A stretch of DNA of 35,296 nucleotides from Spirulina sp. CS-785/01. GTDB taxonomy: Bacteria > Cyanobacteriota > Cyanobacteriia > Cyanobacteriales > Spirulinaceae. Numbering within the stretch: position 1 is the first letter of the stretch; every line of letters starts with the position of its first letter. The position numbers and the translations under genes were made by a program. The notes beneath the pieces are model-generated. The model was given only the letters and a program-made list of their open reading frames with translations. It was not told where the DNA came from and made no database searches. Of this stretch, positions 7,966 through 17,215 are shown piece after piece. The stretch lies in the NCBI RefSeq assembly GCF_028330525.1, contig NZ_JAQMSD010000258.1, positions 1 through 35,296 on the forward strand, given 5' to 3'.

Positions 7966-10023
7966 CTAACCAGAAGAATATACGGGAATAGTAATCAAAA
8001 AGGTTGTACCTTCTTTGGGAGTTGAATGACAGTCCAAAGACCCCCCATGTTTATCCACAATAATTTGATAACTAATTGAAAGTCCTAATCCCGTTCCTTG
8101 ACCAACCGGTTTAGTTGTAAAAAACGGATCAAAAATATGCGCTTGATCTTTTTCACTAATCCCTTCACCATTATCTGTAATTTTTACGGAAACTTTCTCT
8201 GGTTCTAAAAATTCGGTTTTAATCTCAATCCATTTTTCCGGTTTGGGACTATTTTTGAGTGCGTCCAGTGCATTGGCAATAATATTATAAAACACTTGAT
8301 TCAGTTGTCCCGCATAACATTCAACTGGGGGAAGATCTCCATAATGCTTTTTGATTTGAATATCTGGATGATCTTCATTTAACTTTAAGCGGTTTTCCAA
8401 AATAGTCAGGGTACTTTCTAACCCTTGATGAAGCTGTACTTTTTTCTTTTCTGCTTCATCTAACCTAGAAAAATTGCGTAAGGAAAGAATAATTTCTCGG
8501 ATGCGATCGCTCCCCACCTCCATCGAATGTAGTAACTTAGGCAAATCTTCCTCTAAAAACTCTAAATCAATCTCTTGAATGGTTTGCTTAATCTCTTGAT
8601 CTGGAGTATATTTCTGTTGATAAATATGAAGTAAATAGAGTAAATCTTTAGTATAATTTTTAACATAAGGCAAATTCCCGTAAATAAAATTAATCGGATT
8701 ATTAATTTCGTGAGCAATTCCCGCTACCAACTGGCCTAAACTCGACATTTTTTCCTGTTGCACTAACTCCGCAGTAATTTTGCGATTTGCTTGGAAAATT
8801 CGTCGAATAGTTTGGAAGGAAAACTGCCAATCTTTTGGTACAATCGGAATATCATTATCTTGATTTTGACTAACCGTTTCAATATAATTAATGAGTAAAT
8901 TAGCCGGAACAATAAATTCTCGATAAATGACTTGATTCGCTAAAATTAATAGGAGTGTCAACCCCATTAATAAAAGACCTAACCCTAAACTAATTTGCGC
9001 TAAAATTGGCAAAATTAGCGTTTTCTTTTCTAAACATAAAGTAAGTTTCCAAGGTGCTTGATTGACCGGAACAGCAAACAATAAATAAGACCCAAATTCT
9101 TGAGTTTGCAACGTTTCAGAACTTAATAAAGGAGCAACTTTTTCCGGTGGAATTGCATCAGGGAGAACCTCTTTAAATTGTACAATATCCTGATTTGATG
9201 TATGAGCTAATAAAGGATCAGCAAGTAATTGTGCGTTTTCATTGACCAAAAATAATTGACCTCTTGTTAACTTAGATTGGGAGATCATTTGATTAAGTGT
9301 ATCTAAAGTCATATCAATAGCAACAACCCCTCGAAACTGCTTATTTTCATACACAGGTGCGCCACAAGTTACCATTAAAATATTAGTCGCTGGATCAAGA
9401 TAAATCGAAGTCCAAAACAGTTGATGATCCGGGTTATGTTCCGGCAAACCCAGTCGAAAAAAATCATAACTGAGTAAATCTAAGGTAAAATGAAATTGCT
9501 CTGAACTCACCCAAGGATATAAATTGAGAAACTTATGACCTGATAAATAATAAGTCCAAACATCATTAGGAAGCACCTTTAAAGCAGATTGAAACACCGA
9601 ATTGAGAGACAAGGCCATCTCAATTTCTCGATAAAAATCAGAACTGCGTCCCTCTAACGTGCCAATTCCCGTTAAATTTCCGACCAGTTTCGCATTATAA
9701 GGTTCAGGAATTGTTTCTAACCCAAAATAGGTTTGCTGATTTTCCTCATATTCGGTGAGATGATCAAAAATAATGGATTCAAAGGCAGTAATTTGGCTAA
9801 TTTCATAAAATGAAGTCGCTCTAAACTGCATTTGTTCAATATAACTGGTGGTATTTTTTAAGGTTTTATCTAAAGTGGTAACTTCTTCTTTTAGCTCATT
9901 TTTAATTTGATTTATTTCATAATGATACTGAGCATTAAACTGCCAATAAAATAGAACAGAAACCACTACAATAACCATGGCTAAGGTTATTCTAATGATA
10001 ATATTATAACGGGTGAATATCAT
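7966..10023 (-). CDS. membrane sensor histidine kinase with extracytoplasmic Cache-type sensor
   Basis: A 685-residue two-component sensor. TM1 lies near residues 10-28. A long periplasmic region (about 30-337) is dCache-like, with WTSIYLDPATNILMVTCGAPVY and RGVVAIDMTLDTL, the pattern of the YP...D Cache ligand module. TM2 is near 338-362. After a linker of about 60 residues without a clear HAMP consensus comes the phosphoacceptor motif AGIAHEINNPINFIYGN (His438). The ATPase domain follows, with an N-box (NQVFYNIIANALDAL), a G1 box (ITDNGEGIS), an F box (FDPFFTTKPVG) and a G2 box (GTGLGLSIS). All catalytic boxes look intact. No response regulator gene is adjacent, so the partner must be elsewhere. 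The ligand is unknown; Cache sensors often bind small organic molecules. Confidence 0.92.
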   Translation of the reverse strand: MIFTRYNIIIRITLAMVIVVVSVLFYWQFNAQYHYEINQIKNELKEEVTTLDKTLKNTTSYIEQMQFRATSFYEISQITAFESIIFDHLTEYEENQQTYFGLETIPEPYNAKLVGNLTGIGTLEGRSSDFYREIEMALSLNSVFQSALKVLPNDVWTYYLSGHKFLNLYPWVSSEQFHFTLDLLSYDFFRLGLPEHNPDHQLFWTSIYLDPATNILMVTCGAPVYENKQFRGVVAIDMTLDTLNQMISQSKLTRGQLFLVNENAQLLADPLLAHTSNQDIVQFKEVLPDAIPPEKVAPLLSSETLQTQEFGSYLLFAVPVNQAPWKLTLCLEKKTLILPILAQISLGLGLLLMGLTLLLILANQVIYREFIVPANLLINYIETVSQNQDNDIPIVPKDWQFSFQTIRRIFQANRKITAELVQQEKMSSLGQLVAGIAHEINNPINFIYGNLPYVKNYTKDLLYLLHIYQQKYTPDQEIKQTIQEIDLEFLEEDLPKLLHSMEVGSDRIREIILSLRNFSRLDEAEKKKVQLHQGLESTLTILENRLKLNEDHPDIQIKKHYGDLPPVECYAGQLNQVFYNIIANALDALKNSPKPEKWIEIKTEFLEPEKVSVKITDNGEGISEKDQAHIFDPFFTTKPVGQGTGLGLSISYQIIVDKHGGSLDCHSTPKEGTTFLITIPVYSSG

Positions 10024-10334
10024 TCTTTAATCAACTTTGATTGAAAATCAAGAGCAGTAATTTTTCAATTAAATTACAATCAATGGCATGATTGGACTAG
10101 GGAGAGAAATTAGACTCAAGCTAGTTTAATTCTTGAATGTCAGAGCAAGATAGAACCACAAATGGGATTCCCATCTACTCATTTTCGTAAGCCTAAGCTG
10201 TACAAATATATTTTTTTTCAAGTCAATTTAAGAAAAATGTGCTATTTATTGTAGCTGAGTCTGGTTTTTATTCAAAAATAATTAATAAAAATCAGTATAA
10301 ATACTTATTTTCCTTTTCCGGTGATCATGAAAGA
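10024..10334. other. 311-base AT-rich intergenic region without a gene
   Basis: It lies between the kinase start (minus strand) and the 3' end of the sugar dehydratase gene. The sequence is AT-rich with oligo-T runs and stops in all frames. It should hold the promoter of the kinase, but I see no -35/-10 pair good enough to call and no clear terminator or RNA gene. Confidence 0.6.
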
Positions 10335-12257
10335 CTAACTCAAGCGATCGCGCATTGAAACATCTGCAACAGTCGTCAAACGCTGCACACACCCTTGAGC
10401 CAACCGCCACAACTCATCCGACGACACCTCCCCCTTAGCCGCCTGGGAAAGCTCTTGAAACACCTCCGCCAACGTCTCACCAGCAGGAGGAGGACTCGAC
10501 ACCGCCACAATTTTCGGATGCTCCGTTTGGCCCACCGTTTCGCTGCTCCCCACCAATGCCTCATCCAGTTTTTCCCCAGGCCGTAACCCCATAATCTGAA
10601 TAGGAATATCAATATCCGGCTGTAACCCCGCCAACTCAATCATCTGCCGGGCCAAATCATAAATGCGCACCGGACTTCCCATATCCAAAATGAGAATTTG
10701 TCCCGATTTCCCCACCGCCAAACTTTGGATCACCAACTGAGCAGCTTCCGGGGTAGTCATAAAATAGCGCGTCATCCGTTGATCCGTCACCGTCACCGGG
10801 CCACCGCGAGCAATTTGGTCCTGAAAAATCGGCACAACACTCCCCCGACTCCCCAACACATTGCCAAACCGCACCACCAAAAAGCGAGTTTGACTAGCGG
10901 TTGTCTGTGCTTTAATCAGTAACTCCGCCAAACGCTTACTCAACCCCATAAAATTCGAGGGATCAACCGCCTTATCCGTGGAAATAGCCACAAAGGTTTT
11001 CACCCCATATCGGTTCGCCAATCGCGCTAAATGCGCCGAAGCTAAGGCATTATTTTCCAGAGCTTCCGTGGGGTGTTGCTGCATGAGGGGGACGTGCTTA
11101 TGGGCCGCCGCATGAAAAATAATGTCCGGTCGCCATTGTTGAAAAATCTGTTCCATGCGATCGCAATGACGAATATCAGCAATAATGGGCATAACCTCCA
11201 AGTGAGGAAAGGTGCGGCGTAATTCCCGATCCACCAAAAAAATACTATTTTCCCCCCGTCCTAAGAGTAAAAGCCGTTGGGGTTGTAGTCGGGCCAACTG
11301 ACGACAAATTTCTGAACCAATCGTCCCCCCGGCTCCGGTCACTAAGACCGTTTTTTGATAAACTTGTTCACTGGCCGAGGGAAACTGACTGTTAAATTCC
11401 TCAGAAAAATCCAGTCGAATTTCCGGGCGGCCTAGGATATCCTGAATTTGTAGTTCTCGGACTTGGGGAGTTAGCGATCGCTCCTCAATCAACTCCCCTT
11501 GGCCCGGCAACACTTTCAACTGAAGGGGAGTCCCACGGGTTAGGTCAAAAATGCGCCGCATTTGAGCCGCCGAAGCCGAGGGCATACAAATTAACACTTC
11601 CCTAGCATAATATTGCTGGGCAAGACTCACCAGTTGGCTCGTTGGCCCTAACACCTTCACCCCCTCAACCCGACGACCTAATTTCGTGCGATCGTCATCC
11701 ACAAACCCGACAATCTCCACATTGAGATAGGGATTTTGCCGCACCTCCTGTACAATGAGAGACCCCGCCATTCCGGCCCCCACCAACAGCACCCGTTTCG
11801 GGTTACGGGAGCGACGCTGACGACGAAACAGAGGCTGTTGAATCGTCCTGCGTCGCGCATAGCGCACGGCCACCATCCCCATTAAACAAAACGCCCAATC
11901 CACCACCGCCACCCCCAGAGGGACTCCCTTAAACCCCGGTTGTAAATGAAGCATTCCCAAGCGCGTCACCACCAAAACCCCCAGAGAATAAAACGTCACC
12001 GCATTCAAAAGGGTAATACTGTCCTTGAGGCCGAAAAGTCGCCAAACTTGTTGATAGACTCCAAACGCTGTGTGGGTGATTAAACGACCAGGAATGGCAA
12101 TCAGGCTTAACCACAGGGCTAAATCTTGGTAAATCGGTTCAATTTGGCCTTCAAAGCGAATGAAAAACGCCAAGCTACACGCTACCGCCGCAACCAAACC
12201 ATCTAAACCGAGTTGTCCTAGACGATAGACAGAGGGAAAAAAGGTACGTTTCATCAT
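10335..12257 (-). CDS. membrane nucleotide-sugar 4,6-dehydratase/epimerase (WbpM/CapD/FlaA1-like polysaccharide biosynthesis protein)
   Basis: The enzyme is expected to convert a UDP-HexNAc to its 4-keto-6-deoxy form, an early step for surface polysaccharide or glycan precursors. From the upstream TTG (12275) it would be 646 residues; I prefer the ATG giving MMKRTFF (640 residues), though neither start has a good ribosome site. In the 646-residue numbering, four hydrophobic helices occupy about 20-140. A first Rossmann module has VLLVGAGMAGS (162-172) and VEIVGFVDDD. A second NAD-binding domain has VLVTGAGGTIGSE (310-322). The active site reads AISTDKA and NFMGLSKR: Ser-Met-Lys, the altered triad typical of this family, in which Met replaces Tyr. 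It lies in the same broad neighbourhood as an SGNH hydrolase and a GT4, consistent with exopolysaccharide synthesis. Confidence 0.9.
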   Translation of the reverse strand: MMKRTFFPSVYRLGQLGLDGLVAAVACSLAFFIRFEGQIEPIYQDLALWLSLIAIPGRLITHTAFGVYQQVWRLFGLKDSITLLNAVTFYSLGVLVVTRLGMLHLQPGFKGVPLGVAVVDWAFCLMGMVAVRYARRRTIQQPLFRRQRRSRNPKRVLLVGAGMAGSLIVQEVRQNPYLNVEIVGFVDDDRTKLGRRVEGVKVLGPTSQLVSLAQQYYAREVLICMPSASAAQMRRIFDLTRGTPLQLKVLPGQGELIEERSLTPQVRELQIQDILGRPEIRLDFSEEFNSQFPSASEQVYQKTVLVTGAGGTIGSEICRQLARLQPQRLLLLGRGENSIFLVDRELRRTFPHLEVMPIIADIRHCDRMEQIFQQWRPDIIFHAAAHKHVPLMQQHPTEALENNALASAHLARLANRYGVKTFVAISTDKAVDPSNFMGLSKRLAELLIKAQTTASQTRFLVVRFGNVLGSRGSVVPIFQDQIARGGPVTVTDQRMTRYFMTTPEAAQLVIQSLAVGKSGQILILDMGSPVRIYDLARQMIELAGLQPDIDIPIQIMGLRPGEKLDEALVGSSETVGQTEHPKIVAVSSPPPAGETLAEVFQELSQAAKGEVSSDELWRLAQGCVQRLTTVADVSMRDRLS

Positions 12258-12470
12258 AGAGCGAGTTGAAAACAATAGGGTGGGTAGGCTTAGGGGTTTA
12301 GACTGGCTGATCGCCTTTAGGTTTCCCTACAGGAGACTTTTTTCAACGCCATTCATCGCCAGTCTCATGGGTCTTACAACCGACAATAGCCATAGAGTAC
12401 ACTGCCATAGCTCCATCGGCGAAACCACAAGTTACTCCTTTTTGGAAAAAACCAAACCGATATAGCTGTC

Positions 12471-14246
12471 CTATTCTGCCTCAACTTCCAACTCATGTAA
12501 ATTCCAAAACGCGCCTCCCAGGGCCGTAAACTTGAGATTGTCGATGCGATCGCGCACGGCCTCCAACGCCAAAGCATTCACCAAATACAAAAACGGCACT
12601 TGCTCCGCCACAATCTGCTGAAACTCCCCATAAATCTCCTTCCGCCTCTCCTCATCCAACTCCTGGGCCCCCGCTTGGAACAACCGATCAATCTCCTTTT
12701 CCCAATCCGAAACCTCCCACCCTTGAATCGGCGGCTCACCGGAGCGCGGACCCTGATTAAACTGGTGTAACGACCCCCCACTATACCAAATATTAAAACT
12801 ACTGTGCGGCTCAACCCCACCACCGCCAAAACCTCCCACATAGGCTTCCCAACTCCGTTGACGGAGCTTTTTAATCACCGTATTAAAATTCAGCACCTGC
12901 AAATTCGCCTCCATCCCAATCGCCCTTAAATCCGACTGAATTTGCACCGCCGCATCCACACGGGTTTTTTCCTCCGACTTCACCAACAACGTAAACTCCA
13001 CCGGGTTTCCCTCCCCATCCAACAACTGATCCTCCTCGTTATACTGAAACCCCGCTTCTTGTAATAATGCCTTCGCCTTTTCGGGATCATACCGATAGGT
13101 TTTCAACCCCTCCTCCGGCGACAAATAATAGGGACTCGACACATTAAACGGCGAATCCTGAATCACCCCCAACCCCCGATAAATATTATTCTTCATCCGT
13201 TCTCGGTTCACCGCATAGGCCACCGCTTGACGAAATTCGAGAGTATTAAACCAGCGCGACTTAATCGGGTCCACAAACGGTTCACCCTCAGCATTTTTCG
13301 CTTGACTGAGATTAAACCCTAAAAAGCGACTTCCCAGAGACGGCCCCCCATTATAAATCGTGTAATTCCCCCGATCTTCCTCCCGCTTCAACAAGCGAAA
13401 CGCTTCCGGAGTCACATCCAAACTATCCAACTGACCCGACCGAAAGGCAATAGACTGGGCCTCATCGGACTCAATAATTTGCAGAATAATCCGTTTAATA
13501 TAGGGTTGGGGGTTGCCCTGTTCATCCTCGCGCCAATAATAGGGATTCCGTTCAAAAATCACACGCTGACTAGGGATATAACTCACCATCCGATAAGGCC
13601 CCGCACCCACCACCTTTCGGGGGTCGGTATTCGTATTCCACTTGGAGAGAAATTTCAGGTTGCCCTTGTCATCAGTAGTATTGACCGATTTTTCTAAAGC
13701 GTGTTTCGGCAAAATCGAAATCCCCCCCGCGTAGCGCAGGAAAGGAGCAAAGGGTTGAGGGACAGTAAATTGAACATGGAGGTCATCAATTTTACTCACC
13801 GACGGATAACCGTCCCCCACCCGGAGAATATCTCGAATGCCTGTAGGGATTTTTTCATTCAGATAAATACTGTTATAGGAGAACACAACATCATCGGCAG
13901 TCAGGGGTTCACCATCAGACCATCGCAGTCCCTCCCGTAGGGTAAAGACAATTTCGAGATTATCCTCCGACATTTCCCAAGACTTCGCCAAAGCGGGTTC
14001 AAGCTCTGCGGTAATTCCGTTTTGGGTGACAAGACCTTCATTAATAAACCCAAACACACTAAACGCGGAGCTATTCATGGGAGCATTAAACGTGGCCGGG
14101 TCACTGGGACTCACGAAAACCAGTTGGGATACCGGAGTCGCTTGACTTTTGAGGAGTCCTTGACAACCGTTGAGTAGGAGTGTCACCCCCAACAGGAGTG
14201 CAATAACAAGACGTTTTCCCATCCAACCAAAACCGGAGAACTGCAT
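12471..14246 (-). CDS. ABC transporter substrate-binding lipoprotein, family 5 (oligopeptide/nickel type)
   Basis: A 591-residue periplasmic binding lipoprotein. The signal peptide has basic GKRL, a hydrophobic VIALLLGVTLLL and the lipobox LLNGC, predicting lipidation at Cys28. The SBP_bac_5 family pattern follows: the opening FVSPSDPATFNAPM, then LEPALAKSWEMSEDNLEIVF and LREGLRWSDGEPLTADDVVFS, the classic family signature. A KKLRQRSWEAYVGGFGGG segment and a tail before DRIDNLKF are also typical. Substrates of this family include oligopeptides, dipeptides, nickel and some sugars; none can be assigned here. No permease or ATPase genes are adjacent, so it must work with transporter parts encoded elsewhere. 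It is separated from the dehydratase gene by about 200 bases in which I see no gene. Confidence 0.92.
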   Translation of the reverse strand: MQFSGFGWMGKRLVIALLLGVTLLLNGCQGLLKSQATPVSQLVFVSPSDPATFNAPMNSSAFSVFGFINEGLVTQNGITAELEPALAKSWEMSEDNLEIVFTLREGLRWSDGEPLTADDVVFSYNSIYLNEKIPTGIRDILRVGDGYPSVSKIDDLHVQFTVPQPFAPFLRYAGGISILPKHALEKSVNTTDDKGNLKFLSKWNTNTDPRKVVGAGPYRMVSYIPSQRVIFERNPYYWREDEQGNPQPYIKRIILQIIESDEAQSIAFRSGQLDSLDVTPEAFRLLKREEDRGNYTIYNGGPSLGSRFLGFNLSQAKNAEGEPFVDPIKSRWFNTLEFRQAVAYAVNRERMKNNIYRGLGVIQDSPFNVSSPYYLSPEEGLKTYRYDPEKAKALLQEAGFQYNEEDQLLDGEGNPVEFTLLVKSEEKTRVDAAVQIQSDLRAIGMEANLQVLNFNTVIKKLRQRSWEAYVGGFGGGGVEPHSSFNIWYSGGSLHQFNQGPRSGEPPIQGWEVSDWEKEIDRLFQAGAQELDEERRKEIYGEFQQIVAEQVPFLYLVNALALEAVRDRIDNLKFTALGGAFWNLHELEVEAE

Positions 14247-14364
14247 AACTGATCCCTAAAATTGCAACCTCCAGTGTAGCGAATTCCGGGCAGGGGAGAG
14301 AGAAATCGCGCTTCGGGTTCAGTGGAAGCGCGATCATGCTACTAATTGTTATGACTTATTTGAA

Positions 14365-17016
14365 CTAGCGATTTTTCCAACTCCAAAAGGCTTGAAGAGG
14401 GCTTTTGGTCACATTACGAAGCCAATTTTGATCGCCATGAGCGCCATAAGTAGGTTGATAAGCGTGACCACCTTGTACCTCAAGATGTAAATGTCGTCCA
14501 AAACTACCATTCCAAATCGTTCCTAAGTTTTGTCCGACACTGACACGACTTCCGCTTGAAACTGTAGGTTTGGTGAGATGTCCATATACCCATTGATTGC
14601 CATCATCACCATTAATTCCTACAAACCAACCCCGTTTAGCATCATTATAGTTAACCCAGCTAACTTTTCCACTCACCACATTGCTTACTGAGGTTCCGGC
14701 TGATGCGCCAATATCAACACCCGCGTGCCATTTTCCTTGACCATTGTAATAGCTCGTGTCGTTTAAGTAACCTGCTGTCATGCGATAACGCGAACCTAAA
14801 GCAGCTTTAGATAAATCTGTGTAAATCTGCTTAACAGAATTTGGGTTTTTCCATCGTTCATCTGTTTCACCAAACCACATCGGAGGATCAAATCGAGTAT
14901 TATCCGATGTATATTGATCCCATTTATTACTGCTTAACGAGCTTAAACTTGAATAGTATCCAGAATTACGCAAATATATGGATTCATAGGCTACATTGTT
15001 GCTACCGTTACTTTCGCTTACATTGCTGTTCGCATCGGCGGCAAACAGAATATAATTCCAACCAGTATTGGCAGTGGTTGGTAGAGTGACATACTCAGAT
15101 TCATAACTCGATGATCCGGATGAGAGACTCCGCACATAATCATAATCGAGATAGGTATCATCATTGCTAAGAGTTGTATCATCGGAGAGGTAATATTTCA
15201 GACGACTTGACCCAGCATTACCATTCCCTTGGTTTTTCACCCGACTGGTAAGTTTGATGGTATCGCCTAATTTAGCAGAAGTGGGTGCAGTGTCGTTCTG
15301 TACCACTAGGTCCGGTCGAGAATTACGCAAATATATGGATTCATAGGCTACATTGTTACTACCGTTACTTTCGGTGACTTGATGATTAGCATCCGCTTCA
15401 AAAAGAATATAATTCCAACCAGTATTGGCGGTGGTTGGGAGAGTGACATACTCAGATTCGTAACTCGATGATCCGGATGAGAGACTCCGCACATAATCAT
15501 AATCGAGATAGGTGTCATCATTGCTGAGAGTTGTATCATCGGAGAGGTAATATTTCAGACGACTTGACCCAGCATTACCATTCCCTTGGTTTTTCACCCG
15601 ACTGGTGAGTTTGATGGTATCGCCTAATTTAGCAGAAGTGGGTGCAGTGTCGTTCTGTACCACTAAGTCCGGTTGGGGATTGCTCAGTTTAATACGTTCA
15701 TAAGCGATGTTATTTCCTTCGTTGCTTTCGGTGACGCGACTATTAGCATCGGCAGCAAAGAGGATGTAGTTTTGACCTGCTTTAACTGTATTAGGGAGAG
15801 TCACATAATCATATTCGTAACTCGATGATCCGGATGAGAGACTCCGCACATAATCATAATCGAGATAGGTGTCATCACTACTCAGTTTTGTATCATTCGA
15901 GAGGTAATATTTCAGGTAACTTGACCCAGCTTTGTCGCTACCATCATTTTTGACGCGACCTCCCACGTAAATGCGATCGCCCGCTTTGGCAGAATTGGTG
16001 GCGTAGGTGCGACTAACAATAAGGTCAGGCTTATTATTGGCAGCTTCTAAGGTTATCGCTTCATAGCGAATATTATTACTTTCGTTACTTTCAAAAACTT
16101 GTTGGTTTCCGTCTGCTTGAAAGAGTAAATAGTGCTTTCCTCCGCTTACCGTATCAGGTATGGTGACTCGCTCAGTTTCATAACTATAGCGATTCCCACC
16201 ACTCGTCGATAAAGGTTTCACATAATCTTGTCCGAGGAGAGTATCGTTAGAACTCAGGGTGGTGTCGTCGGAGAGATAATATTTTAAGGATGTGGAGTTA
16301 GCGGTGGCTTTCCCTTGATTAATGACGTAACTTCGTAAGTACACTGAATCCCCTGCTTTGGCTGAATTGGGGGCTGTTGTATAGAACATCCGGAGATCAG
16401 GACGGTTACTTTGTTCCATCACGCTATCAGCAGTTGCAAAATGATCATCCTCACTGCGGAAAGCAGTTAATTCAGCGTCAGAGAGAGGATGTCCTTGTAC
16501 TAAGGCTGCAAAAATTGCCCCTTCGTCTCCTGGGGTATCCGTGGTATTAATTTCTGTGTCGATGAAGTGACCGATTTCTTCTAAGACAACACTGGCAATG
16601 GCTTCATTACTGCTGCTATTGACAAATTCTGAGGCTACATAAATTTCTCCGGTTAAACTATCATAAGCCCCATCTGCATGATTCAGGGTTGCTGCACTTT
16701 TGACGCTGATGTTGGGAAGGTTGCCAAAGTCTCCGTCTGCATACTCTTGTAAGAGATCACTGGCAATGTCGTGGGCCAAGTTATCGCCAAAGGGGTGTTG
16801 GAGTTGCGCGATCGCATTTTCCCCACTCGCAAACTCCGTTAAATAGTCTTGGGCCAACTCAATCCCCAATTCTAAATTCTCTACATTAGTCCCTACCGGA
16901 TTATAGGTTTCTTGTGCCGTAGAGGGAATCATCAGATTGTCTGACCCCAATTGCTGATTCGGGTTAGAGAGGGAATCTAAAGAATAACTGGCTTCGTTAA
17001 AGGAAGATACATCCAT
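14365..17016 (-). CDS. large CARDB-repeat protein with C-terminal M23 peptidase domain
   Basis: An 883-residue protein. Residues 1-204 contain a cyanobacterial module with VVLEEIGHFIDTE near 144-156, which resembles an HExxH metalloprotease helix but has Glu in place of the first His. Residues 205 to about 685 hold four CARDB-type beta domains (each about 119 residues, opening PDLxV and ending SNNxxYExIxL). The C-terminal domain (about 755-860) is an M23 (lysostaphin/LytM) endopeptidase: GKWHAGVDIGASAG supplies the His and Asp zinc ligands, and GRHLHLEVQGG the last His pair. M23 enzymes cut peptidoglycan cross-links. CARDB domains usually mediate cell-surface adhesion or spacing. No Sec signal peptide or membrane segment is apparent at the N terminus, so the export route is unclear. 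The gene stands alone, with an AGGA site before the ATG. Confidence 0.88.
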   Translation of the reverse strand: MDVSSFNEASYSLDSLSNPNQQLGSDNLMIPSTAQETYNPVGTNVENLELGIELAQDYLTEFASGENAIAQLQHPFGDNLAHDIASDLLQEYADGDFGNLPNISVKSAATLNHADGAYDSLTGEIYVASEFVNSSSNEAIASVVLEEIGHFIDTEINTTDTPGDEGAIFAALVQGHPLSDAELTAFRSEDDHFATADSVMEQSNRPDLRMFYTTAPNSAKAGDSVYLRSYVINQGKATANSTSLKYYLSDDTTLSSNDTLLGQDYVKPLSTSGGNRYSYETERVTIPDTVSGGKHYLLFQADGNQQVFESNESNNIRYEAITLEAANNKPDLIVSRTYATNSAKAGDRIYVGGRVKNDGSDKAGSSYLKYYLSNDTKLSSDDTYLDYDYVRSLSSGSSSYEYDYVTLPNTVKAGQNYILFAADANSRVTESNEGNNIAYERIKLSNPQPDLVVQNDTAPTSAKLGDTIKLTSRVKNQGNGNAGSSRLKYYLSDDTTLSNDDTYLDYDYVRSLSSGSSSYESEYVTLPTTANTGWNYILFEADANHQVTESNGSNNVAYESIYLRNSRPDLVVQNDTAPTSAKLGDTIKLTSRVKNQGNGNAGSSRLKYYLSDDTTLSNDDTYLDYDYVRSLSSGSSSYESEYVTLPTTANTGWNYILFAADANSNVSESNGSNNVAYESIYLRNSGYYSSLSSLSSNKWDQYTSDNTRFDPPMWFGETDERWKNPNSVKQIYTDLSKAALGSRYRMTAGYLNDTSYYNGQGKWHAGVDIGASAGTSVSNVVSGKVSWVNYNDAKRGWFVGINGDDGNQWVYGHLTKPTVSSGSRVSVGQNLGTIWNGSFGRHLHLEVQGGHAYQPTYGAHGDQNWLRNVTKSPLQAFWSWKNR
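14962..15675 (-). repeat. two near-identical 357-bp in-frame direct repeats (third and fourth CARDB domains)
   Basis: The units 14962-15318 and 15319-15675 match almost base for base and encode 119 residues each. Their protein versions differ at about four positions near LFEADANHQVTES versus LFAADANSNVSES. The first two CARDB domains of the same protein are much more diverged. This suggests a recent tandem duplication within the gene. Confidence 0.9.
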
Positions 17017-17215
17017 GATTGTCTATCCTACTGACCGTTCTACTTAATTCCTTGGGAGAACAACAAATTTTTATGCAGCGTTTCTCAAAATCCATTGGAG
17101 TCTCCCTCACTCTCCACATAAAACAGGACAGACAAAGCTGATGAACCGACTCTAACAGCCAGCGATCGCGGAAACCAGTAGGATCAAGGAGAATGAGACC
17201 AGAATCATTAACTGA

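Noticed and set aside
7966-10023. Two-component pair with an adjacent response regulator
   Set aside because: No receiver domain gene is present on either side; the kinase is an orphan.
12258-12470. Small plus-strand ORF (61 codons) at 12280-12465
   Set aside because: It has no recognisable motif, no ribosome site, and equal-quality open frames exist on the opposite strand.
14962-15675. Long direct repeats as insertion sequence copies
   Set aside because: They are in frame within a single protein and encode CARDB domains; there are no inverted ends or transposase.
2471-16997. A large defence island around the restriction-modification genes
   Set aside because: Only the methyltransferase and endonuclease are clearly defence genes; the AddB-like nuclease, Uma2 and Trm1 are common chromosomal cyanobacterial genes and have native base composition.
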